A stretch of DNA of 27,746 nucleotides, taken from the NCBI GenBank assembly GCA_905206365.1, contig CAJLHF010000029.1, positions 1-27,746 on the forward strand, in the 5' to 3' direction. Source of the DNA: an uncultured Sutterella sp. (GTDB lineage: Bacteria; Pseudomonadota; Gammaproteobacteria; Burkholderiales; Burkholderiaceae_F). The notes beneath the pieces are model-generated. The model did no database searches. It saw nothing but the letters and a program-made list of their open reading frames with translations, and had not been told where the DNA came from. Below are positions 15,961 through 22,450 of the stretch, piece by piece. Both the position numbers and the translations under genes were made by a program. Position 1 is the first letter of the stretch; each line of letters starts with the position of its first letter.

Positions 15961-17192
15961 TATTCAAAGTCCGGATCGGTGAAAAGGAGACCGTCTTCGG
16001 CGGGTTTGTCCGCGACTCCCGACGATTCGGTGTTTTTCGCTTTGGGCCGGCTTCGGGGTTTCCGGGCAGTCGGGTTTTTCTTCGCGGGGACGGAGGACGT
16101 TTCTTCGGCCTCCTTCGCTGCCGTGGTGTCGACGGAAGCCGGCTCGGCCGGCACGGCTTTGTCCGCCTGATCGGTCACGACGGCGTCGAGCGCTTGCATC
16201 AAATTTTGATCCCGATCGGGCGTGTTTTCGTCGACGGGAGCCTCGATCGTCGGAAAAAAGGGCTCGGAATCGACAGATGCGGGAACGACTTCGGGAGAGA
16301 CTTCCGCGTCGCCGGCTTCTTCAACTTGGTCGTCGTCCGATTCCGTTTCGTCGGGCGCGTCCCTATCGCCGGCATCGTCAGCCCCGTAGCCCTCATCGTC
16401 CGTCTCGAGATCCCCTTCGATGTCGGACCCGATGTCGGCTTCGTCTTCTTCCGGATCGGCGACCGTGCCGCGCGTATCGGCTCGGTCGTTGTCGACCTCC
16501 GCCACGTCTTCGCGCAGCTCTTCGGCCTTACGGCGGTACTCGTCGGCAAGGGCCGCCACGTCCGTAGCGTCAAAGAGAAGTTGCAGAACGGGACTCACTT
16601 CGTAGCGGAGCTCTTCACCCGAGAGCGGGAGGAGAATCTTGCGGTCCTTGAGGCGCTTCACGACGCCCCCGACATGCGCGTCGAAGAGACGCACGTCACG
16701 ATCCGCCGCTCGGTCGTAGTCGCGCAGGTATTCGACGATCTCGGCGTGTGCCACCACCGTGCGGTCGCCCGTTTCCGAGGTTCGCATCAGACGCGATCGG
16801 AGCATCAGGAGAAGCACCGAATCGAGGAACTTCAAGCGAACGGTGTGCAGAAGCGACGGCGCCTTCGACTCGAACGTGTCGGGCCGACGGCAGAACGCAA
16901 TCCCCGTTTCGTCGTCGATCGCAAGATCGAGAAAAAGGTCGTTCAAGCGCGAGCGCAATACCGCTTCGCTTGCGACCAATTCCGTCCAGAGATGACGGCT
17001 ACGGTCCCGCCGCAAGTAAGGGCCGCGCAAGAGGTGCACGAGCACCTGTCGGGTTTTGAAGGGGAGCGTCCCCGTGTCGCCGTCGAAGAGCGCCGTCCCG
17101 GGAAGTTCCGGGGTGGCGTCGTTCGCGCCGTACGCGAAGTCGCGGGCGTCGGTCGCAACGTCGGGAGAAATATCGTCGGTTTCGTCGATCAT
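15960..17192 (-). CDS. jetB: DUF4194 KITE-like subunit with a long acidic tail (JetB/MksE)
   Basis: This is the small winged-helix (KITE) subunit of the JetABC/MksFEB complex, expected to bridge kleisin and ATPase. Residues about 30-230 carry the DUF4194 region ('RQVLVHLLRGPYLRRDRSRHLW', 'HVGGVVKRLKDRKILLPL', 'YEVSPVLQLLF'). Family members, as I recall them, are about 200-230 aa, but this one is 410 aa. The extra part is a low-complexity acidic region (about 225-345), then a basic patch with 'ARKPRSRPKAKN' (376-387) and a final acidic end. The tail has TPDRDQNL (324-331), a motif also present in JetA. It lies 99 nt after jetA and overlaps jetC in a TAATG. The Shine-Dalgarno is weak. The assignment rests on gene order and fold-like pattern. 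Confidence 0.82.
   Translation of the reverse strand: MIDETDDISPDVATDARDFAYGANDATPELPGTALFDGDTGTLPFKTRQVLVHLLRGPYLRRDRSRHLWTELVASEAVLRSRLNDLFLDLAIDDETGIAFCRRPDTFESKAPSLLHTVRLKFLDSVLLLMLRSRLMRTSETGDRTVVAHAEIVEYLRDYDRAADRDVRLFDAHVGGVVKRLKDRKILLPLSGEELRYEVSPVLQLLFDATDVAALADEYRRKAEELREDVAEVDNDRADTRGTVADPEEDEADIGSDIEGDLETDDEGYGADDAGDRDAPDETESDDDQVEEAGDAEVSPEVVPASVDSEPFFPTIEAPVDENTPDRDQNLMQALDAVVTDQADKAVPAEPASVDTTAAKEAEETSSVPAKKNPTARKPRSRPKAKNTESSGVADKPAEDGLLFTDPDFE
16209..16230 (-). repeat. 22-bp near-identical segment shared by jetB and jetA, copy 1
   Basis: This segment matches 17457-17478 at 20 of 22 positions and has the palindromic core CCCGATCGGG. It encodes the TPDRD part of the shared TPDRDxNL motif in the JetB tail. 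Confidence 0.6.
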
Positions 17193-17291
17193 GGCATCTC
17201 AACATTCGGAGCCGAGCGGAAAAAAGAGGAGCCTTCGCTCTTGATTCATCGTCTTCCCGCCCGGGAAATCAATTCGGTTACTTGCGGCTAC

Positions 17292-19229
17292 TCAGCGCAA
17301 CCCCCGCGAGCGGCGCATCTTTTCGAGGGACGCTCCCGTAAAGCGGAAGGTCGGTACGGTCGCTTCACGGGTTTCGCCCGTACGCGTCGTCCACGTGACG
17401 TGTTCGAGGTCGGCGGAAGCCACGAGCGGGAAGAAAGCCTCGGGCGTCAGATTCACATCCCGATCGGGAGTGCTTTCGGAAGGAACACTTTCGGCAGAAG
17501 CGGGATCGGCATCGGTCGCATCCGCCGTGTCTGCCGCATCCTGCGCCGCATGCACGACTCCGTCCTCGGGTTCATGCACGAAGACGCGATCGGCCGGATC
17601 CTGTGCGTCGCCCGCCGGATCAAAATGAAAGAGCCGATAGCAGGCGGCAAGCTCGTCCGAAGCATTCGTCTCCGAAGCTTCCGAAATGTCCTCGGGCGCC
17701 TTTTTCGTCTTTTCTTCGTCGTTAGTTTCCGCAGGCTCGATCGCACGACGAGCGGCCAACATCTCGAGGAACTCCGCCTTCGGATCGCGTACGGGTTCGC
17801 CGTAGCGGGCGGCAAGCGTAAGAAGCCCCACCAACGAAGCCAAACCGCGGCGAACCGTCGGGGCAGGCTTCTTCTCTGTCCGGGTGTCGCCGTCGGCCGT
17901 CGGCTCGCCCAAGAGGGCGAGGACCTCGCCGACCGTGACGGTCTCGCGTTCGGCAAGCGCACGCCGTACGGCGCGCTTCAGACCCGCATAGTCGATATCG
18001 GAGTCGCGCAATCGCGCGGCCAACGCGCGGAGGTCGGCAACGGGCGCTTCGGCCTCTTCGATCGGGGTCGAGAGACGCGAGAGTTCGGGATCGTAAAGTT
18101 CCAACGTGGAAACGGACGTCACGTACGCACTTGTAAATTCCAGAGTGTGCACGGGTTTCCCGACGGAAATCGCAAGCGCCGCATCCCGGGCCGCCGCGTC
18201 CGCCTCGCGAATGAGGCGGTCAAGACGTTTCTCTTCCCGGTACTCGTGGCGCTCGACGAATTCGCGCAGCGATCGGGCGAGCGCGATCATGACGGAACGC
18301 GTATCGCGGGCGCGCTCCAGAAGGTCCGTCTGAAGGCTCGTCAAGAGTTCGCGGTCGCGTTTCCCGAGCTTTTCGAAAAAGGGTTGGGTACGAATCCGAT
18401 CGATCGCATTTTGGAGTTCGTCGGTGGCGCGGGGATCGGTGAGAAGCCGATAGAAGCCCTCGAAGGCTCGACCCGCGTCGGAATCGCGAATGGCGTCGTA
18501 CCCTTCGAAGAAATGTTCGAGCATGTCGCCGCGCGGGGCGTCGCTTCGAAGAATCTCCGCGCGGAAGTTGCGGTTCAGCCGCTCGAACTCTTCGCGCACG
18601 CGACGGAAGTCCGTCTGCAGTTCGTAGAAGAGGTCGAGAATGTCGTTCGTGCGGGTGAGCGCCGAATCCGTCGCAAGCACTTCCGCACGCCCCTCGCGTA
18701 CGGCCGCGATCTCGGCGTCGATGCGGGTCTTTTCGGCTTCCAGTCGCGCAATGCGGGCCTCGGGATCGGCATCCGAATCGTTCGCCAGCTTGATGAGGGC
18801 GTGGGTCACCATGTCGAGGCGCGTTTCCGTGGGACCCGCGCGACGCATGCGATAGCGCGTCAAAAATCGAATGACGTCAAGGCCCGCCGATGTGAGCTCG
18901 TACACCTCTTCGTCCGCCCCCGCAGGGAGACGACAGACGATGTAGCCGTCTTTCACCCAACGTGCGGCGTAGAGTTTCGCCAGTTCCCGGGGGCCTTCGC
19001 GGCTCTCCCGACGGCTTTCCCGGTCGGTTGCGCGGTCGGCGGCTTCGAGTTCGCCGAGTTCCGACGCAAGGCGGTCGATGAAGACGGACGCCGGGAGTTG
19101 CCGCTCGCCCTCGTAGAGGAGGTTCTCAAGGAGCCCGACCGTGACGGGCGCGTTTTGGCCCGTCAGGAGCTTCCAGATCGGCGTTTCCTTCAACGCCCTG
19201 TAGGTGTCGATGAGAGTACGGGCTGGCAC
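17292..19229 (-). CDS. jetA: DUF3375 kleisin-like subunit (JetA/MksF)
   Basis: This is the kleisin-type subunit of the condensin-like complex and the first gene of the operon. The N terminus has the DUF3375 pattern 'TYRALKETPIWKLLTGQNAP...LLENLLYE' (10-40) with a winged-helix region to about 130. A coiled-coil segment (150-250) and a long helical middle follow. The last 150 residues are acidic and low in complexity, carrying TPDRDVNL (587-594) and FFP (599-601) before a more ordered end. I set the start at GTG 19229 (645 aa): GGAGG lies 11 nt upstream and the conserved region begins just after. The frame is open 360 nt further upstream, but that part is Arg/Ser-rich and unlike the family. Family members are usually about 500 aa, so the tail is extra. 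Confidence 0.82.
   Translation of the reverse strand: MPARTLIDTYRALKETPIWKLLTGQNAPVTVGLLENLLYEGERQLPASVFIDRLASELGELEAADRATDRESRRESREGPRELAKLYAARWVKDGYIVCRLPAGADEEVYELTSAGLDVIRFLTRYRMRRAGPTETRLDMVTHALIKLANDSDADPEARIARLEAEKTRIDAEIAAVREGRAEVLATDSALTRTNDILDLFYELQTDFRRVREEFERLNRNFRAEILRSDAPRGDMLEHFFEGYDAIRDSDAGRAFEGFYRLLTDPRATDELQNAIDRIRTQPFFEKLGKRDRELLTSLQTDLLERARDTRSVMIALARSLREFVERHEYREEKRLDRLIREADAAARDAALAISVGKPVHTLEFTSAYVTSVSTLELYDPELSRLSTPIEEAEAPVADLRALAARLRDSDIDYAGLKRAVRRALAERETVTVGEVLALLGEPTADGDTRTEKKPAPTVRRGLASLVGLLTLAARYGEPVRDPKAEFLEMLAARRAIEPAETNDEEKTKKAPEDISEASETNASDELAACYRLFHFDPAGDAQDPADRVFVHEPEDGVVHAAQDAADTADATDADPASAESVPSESTPDRDVNLTPEAFFPLVASADLEHVTWTTRTGETREATVPTFRFTGASLEKMRRSRGLR
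17457..17478 (-). repeat. 22-bp near-identical segment shared by jetB and jetA, copy 2
   Basis: This is the partner of the copy at 16209-16230, differing at two positions. Here it encodes the TPDRD of the JetA tail. Confidence 0.6.
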
Positions 19230-19511
19230 GAGCGATGAGTCCTCCGGGGGTGTAGGGCGCCGTGTAACTCCCCGCGGGGCTGCCGAAGGAAGGAGGGCGC
19301 CCGTCGATCGCGGGGCGAAAAGCCAATGCCGAGCGGTGAACGGAGTCGCCGAAGAAACGGTTCGCGCGCGATCGGGAACGACTTCGGACGACGAAGCCGC
19401 CCGAAAACTGTTTATTGTAGCGGATCGAGGCCTCGTGCCGCTGCCGTCGGAGCGGCTTTCGGCGCAAAAAGCTCGAACCCTTGGGGACGACAAAACGGCG
19501 GCAAAAAGAAA
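19230..19511 (-). promoter_or_regulatory. 5' region of the jetABC operon
   Basis: The GGAGG for jetA lies at the start of this stretch. On the minus strand TACAAT (19414-19419) is a good -10 hexamer, about 185 nt before the GTG; no convincing -35 stands 16-18 nt before it. No other gene is seen. Confidence 0.35.
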
Positions 19512-19531
19512 GCCGGGCACTGAGGCCCGGC
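19512..19531 (-). terminator. intrinsic terminator of the LysP-like permease gene
   Basis: GCCGGGC pairs with GCCCGGC across a 6-nt loop. On the minus strand it is followed by TTTCTTTTTGC. It lies 150 nt past the permease stop codon and before the jetA promoter region. Confidence 0.65.
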
Positions 19532-19549
19532 AAACGGAAGGGAAGAAGA

Positions 19550-19586
19550 GAACGGACTCGCAGAAGACGCTGAGTCGAGCCCGTTC
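19550..19586 (-). repeat. inverted repeat downstream of the permease gene
   Basis: GAACGGACTCG (19550-19560) pairs with CGAGCCCGTTC (19576-19586) at 10 of 11 positions. It is T/C-rich on the minus-strand 3' side, so it may be a first, weaker terminator ahead of the one at 19512-19531. Confidence 0.4.
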
Positions 19587-19682
19587 CAACTTCTTACCCG
19601 AGAAGGATACGCCTTTCGAGCAAAACTCGAGGAAAAAACTTTGCCGTAGGATTGATCTGCATTCAAGGTCTTGGGCTTGACT

Positions 19683-21215
19683 TTACACGGTGGTTTTCAC
19701 AGTACCCGCTTCGGCCGGCGCAACCTCGGATTTTTCGGCGACTTTTTCCGCCGTCTTTCTCGCCTCGATGTCGGGGAAGCGCATTTCATTGAACCGCACG
19801 ATGCGTACTTTCGGGTGGGTGACGCGGTAGCCGATCCAGAGTGCGGCGAAAATCAGGAGCCCCACGTAGGTTGCGAGGAGTCCCCGTCCGTCGAAGGCCG
19901 TCCCCGTGAAGACGTCGAAAAGGGCTTCGTAGTTCTGACCCGCCGCGATGAAGGCGCAGATTGCAAACGCAATCGCGGGTCCGACCGGAAAGAGCGGCGC
20001 ACGGTAGGGGAGGTCTTCGATTCGCCCGCCCTGCGCGACGTAGCCGCGACGGAAGCGGTAGTGCGAGATCGCCATCCCGAGCCAGCAAATGAAGCCGCCC
20101 ATGCCGGTGGTGTTCAACAACCAGAAGTAGACCGTCTGGTCGCCGTAGAAGGCCGTGAGGAAGCAGAGGCAGGAAATGACGGTCGTAGCAAGAAGGGCGT
20201 TGCGCGGCACCCCGGAAGCGGACGTCCGTCCGAAGATCTTCGGCATCTTCCCGGCGAGCGCGAGCGTATGAAGCATGCGGGTGGCGGCGTACATGCCGGA
20301 ATTCCCGGCGGAAAGGACCGTCGTGAGAATCACGGCGTTCATGACCGAAGCGGCCGAGACGAGCCCGGCGTTTTCAAAAACGAGGGTAAATGGGCTCACC
20401 GCCACGTCGGCGAGGTCGTTTTTGAGAAGCCGCGGATCCGTGTAGGGAATCAACAGGCTCATGACGACGGTCGACAGGATGTAGAAAAGAAGAATGCGCC
20501 GGAAGATCTGCTTCACGGCCTTCGGGATGTTCTTCTGCGGATCCTTCGATTCGCCCGCCGCGACGCCGATGAGCTCCGTCCCCTGGAAGGAATACCCGAC
20601 CGTCATCGCCACGGCGAAGAACGCCGCAAAGCCCCCGGCAAAAGGACCTTCGCCCGCGGTCCAGTTCGCAAAACCCGAGCCTTCCACTTCGGTCGGGACG
20701 CCGAGAAGAAGGAGCGTCCCCGCGATGATGAAAAAAACCACCGCTGCAACCTTCACGAACGCGAACCAGAATTCCGCCTCGCCGAAGATACGTGCCGACG
20801 CCCAGTTGAAGGCGAAGATCACCGAAAGGAAAATCGCGCTCCAGCACCAGCCCGGAACCTGCGGGAACCACCAGGCCATGACGAGCTGCGCGGCAACGAG
20901 GTCGACCGCAATCGCAATCGCCCAGTTGTACCAGTAGTTGATGCCGAGCGCAAAACCGAAACCTTCGTCGACGTACTTTTCGCCGTACGTGGCGAACGAC
21001 CCCGAAACGGGTTCATAAGCGGCGAGCTCGCCTAGCCCCGTCATGAGAAAGTAGACCATAAGGCCGATGAGCGCATAGGCGGCGATGGCGCCCGCGGGAC
21101 CCGCCTGGGAGAGAACGGCCCCTGAGGCAACGAAAAGTCCCGTGCCGATCGACCCCCCGAGGGCGATCATCGTCAGGTGTCGCGCCGACAAAGAGCGTTT
21201 GAGTGTGGTGGACAT
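19683..21215 (-). CDS. lysP: LysP-like lysine permease (APC superfamily)
   Basis: This inner-membrane amino-acid/H+ symporter has 510 aa and about 12 hydrophobic helices. Large stretches match E. coli LysP as I remember it: 'LSARHLTMIALGGSIGTGLF' at the N terminus, 'GELAAYEPVSGSFATYGEKY', 'GINYWYNWAIAIAVDLVAAQ', 'SFQGTELIGVAAGESKDP', 'IPYTDPRLLKND' and 'ISHYRFRRGY'. Lysine is therefore the likely substrate. I use the ATG at 21215, which gives the standard MSTTLKRSLSARHL start; the frame stays open upstream, but that part is not permease-like. No Shine-Dalgarno precedes this ATG; the leader is pyrimidine-rich instead. It lies downstream of the thioredoxin gene on the same strand, but the terminator at 21492-21520 separates them. 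The Ala/Glu/Lys tail (about 485-510) is not conserved. Confidence 0.9.
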   Translation of the reverse strand: MSTTLKRSLSARHLTMIALGGSIGTGLFVASGAVLSQAGPAGAIAAYALIGLMVYFLMTGLGELAAYEPVSGSFATYGEKYVDEGFGFALGINYWYNWAIAIAVDLVAAQLVMAWWFPQVPGWCWSAIFLSVIFAFNWASARIFGEAEFWFAFVKVAAVVFFIIAGTLLLLGVPTEVEGSGFANWTAGEGPFAGGFAAFFAVAMTVGYSFQGTELIGVAAGESKDPQKNIPKAVKQIFRRILLFYILSTVVMSLLIPYTDPRLLKNDLADVAVSPFTLVFENAGLVSAASVMNAVILTTVLSAGNSGMYAATRMLHTLALAGKMPKIFGRTSASGVPRNALLATTVISCLCFLTAFYGDQTVYFWLLNTTGMGGFICWLGMAISHYRFRRGYVAQGGRIEDLPYRAPLFPVGPAIAFAICAFIAAGQNYEALFDVFTGTAFDGRGLLATYVGLLIFAALWIGYRVTHPKVRIVRFNEMRFPDIEARKTAEKVAEKSEVAPAEAGTVKTTV

Positions 21216-21491
21216 AGTGCGAGGGAAAGGAAAATTGAAGGAAACGCAAGAGCAAACTCCATGCCCGTTCGTGCTTGGAACGAAAAGTCCCGACGACGAC
21301 GGGTGCCTTGTCCGATGCGTACATCTTGCTACGGAGAGGACGTTTTCGCGAGTGCGAACCCTACGCTCTTCTTGCCCGAAACTCTGAGAAGTGCGGGTCG
21401 GCACGTACGGACGTTCGATGCGCGCGGCAAGGGACAAAAGGGAAAAGGCCTAAGGAAGGCCGGATGACGGCGGTCGGAAGACACAAAACAA

Positions 21492-21520
21492 AAGCTCCCC
21501 CGCAGCAAACGGGAGAGCTT
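21492..21520 (-). terminator. intrinsic terminator of the thioredoxin gene
   Basis: AAGCTC (21492-21497) pairs with GAGCTT (21515-21520), and CCCG (21499-21502) pairs with CGGG (21510-21513) across a single C/A mismatch. The minus-strand 3' side is TTTTGTTTTG. It lies 41 nt past the stop codon. Confidence 0.7.
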
Positions 21521-21561
21521 CGAGGACACGCGAATTCGGGTGTCGAGAACGGGCGGCCGGA

Positions 21562-21894
21562 TCAGGCGGCGAGACCCTGTTCGATGAAGGCCTTGAGTTC
21601 CGAGGGGGTCTTCACTTCAACAAGACGCCCCGGAAGTTCGACGCCGTTTTTGACGACGAGCATCGTCGGGATATGCTTCACGTCGAATTTTTCCTTGAGT
21701 TCGGGCGAGGCTTCGGAATCGATGGCGACGAACTTCATGCGACCCGCGTACTCCTTGGCAAAGGCCTGGTAGAAGGGCGCGGCGCGACGGCAGTCGATGC
21801 ACCAGGAGGCGCCGATCGCGAGAATCACGGGGATGTCGGACTTGAAGACGACTTCGTCGAGGTTGGCGGAGGTGACGGGAACGATTTCGCTCAT
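21562..21894 (-). CDS. thioredoxin-like protein with a CIDC active site
   Basis: This is a 110-aa single-domain thioredoxin fold protein of normal thioredoxin length, without a signal peptide, so cytoplasmic. The redox motif is W31-C32-I33-D34-C35 in place of the classical WCGPC. The cis-proline is P76 in 'HIPTML', and the conserved late strand-turn 'VVKNGVELPGRL' is present. The CIDC dipeptide is unusual and should change redox potential and partner choice relative to standard thioredoxin. The start at ATG 21894 is supported by AAGAGGA 7 nt upstream. Its divergent neighbour is nrdA, whose enzyme needs a thiol reductant; this placement suggests, but does not prove, that it recycles ribonucleotide reductase. 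It may equally be a general or stress thioredoxin. Confidence 0.87.
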   Translation of the reverse strand: MSEIVPVTSANLDEVVFKSDIPVILAIGASWCIDCRRAAPFYQAFAKEYAGRMKFVAIDSEASPELKEKFDVKHIPTMLVVKNGVELPGRLVEVKTPSELKAFIEQGLAA

Positions 21895-22239
21895 GGTGCG
21901 ATCCTCTTGCGGAGTGTGAAGGGAGACGGGCGGCGGCGTTTGCTCCAACCCGATAGCTTGGGCACATCGTAGCACGACTTTCGAAAGCCGTTGCCTTTCG
22001 GAGTGCGGTCCGAGGCGAAAAACCGCGTCGCGAAGACGCGTCCGTTGTTTCCGTATGTTGCAGTACGGGCCCCTCTATCGCAAACGGCGTATCGGTTTCG
22101 TGTCGAGCCTCCTTCGCACGACGTACGACCAAAGAGAAAGCAACGCCAAACTTCGCACCGAAGTAGCGGATAAGCACGGAAAAGCCGTGCACTCCCGGAG
22201 CGATGCCGCTCGAAAAGGACTCCGTTCACAATCGGTACC
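21895..22239. other. gene-free part of the trx-nrdA intergenic region
   Basis: No convincing gene. It should hold the thioredoxin promoter. Two perfect hairpins are visible, CGCGTC-GCGAA-GACGCG (22024-22040) and GCACGG-AAAAG-CCGTGC (22174-22190); neither has a T-run. Confidence 0.4.
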
Positions 22240-22283
22240 ATAGGTGACACCTATTGGAAAAACGGCACGGCTTCCTTTAGGAT
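22240..22283 (+). promoter_or_regulatory. candidate nrdAB promoter with an overlapping palindromic operator
   Basis: ATAGGT-GAC-ACCTAT (22240-22254) is a perfect palindrome. Its last base is the first base of the -35-like TTGGAA (22254-22259), which is followed after 18 nt by the -10-like TAGGAT (22278-22283). A repressor bound to the palindrome would block this promoter. It does not match the NrdR-box pattern I know. Confidence 0.45.
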
Positions 22284-22347
22284 GAGCGGACGTTATTTCC
22301 GCGAAACCACCATAGATAGATTACCCGAGTAACGAAAACACCATTTC

Positions 22348-22383
22348 AAGGCCCGCTACCCGAAATCACGCTGCGCGGGCCTT
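22348..22383 (+). promoter_or_regulatory. terminator-like hairpin in the nrdAB leader
   Basis: AAGGCCCGC (22348-22356) pairs perfectly with GCGGGCCTT (22375-22383). CATTCGTTTTT follows, ending about 55 nt before the nrdA ATG. If transcription begins at the promoter near 22283 this hairpin lies in the leader and could act as an attenuator. Confidence 0.5.
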
Positions 22384-22450
22384 CATTCGTTTTTCGGATT
22401 TTCGGGCGGTTCGCAACCCTCTTTCCACCCCCCCGCTAAGGTCCTCTTCC

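Noticed and set aside
14209..16170. A 653-codon plus-strand open frame opposite jetC
   Set aside because: Antisense shadow of a gene with intact ATPase motifs; composition is Arg/Phe/Gly-rich with no domain.
16194..19238. A 1014-codon plus-strand open frame opposite jetA and jetB
   Set aside because: Arg-rich, repetitive composition with no recognisable domain. It mirrors the high third-position GC of the real minus-strand genes, which have clear family motifs.
19230..19589. A 120-residue N-terminal extension of JetA
   Set aside because: The open frame exists, but it is Arg/Ser-rich and includes the candidate -10 element; the GTG with GGAGG fits the family start.
22055..22243. A possible 62-aa gene between the thioredoxin gene and nrdA
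   Set aside because: No ribosome site, mixed composition, and it runs into the nrdAB control region.
22348..22450. A cobalamin or other known riboswitch before nrdA
   Set aside because: No B12-box or other riboswitch core is recognisable; the enzyme is class I and does not use cobalamin. Only the hairpin is supported.
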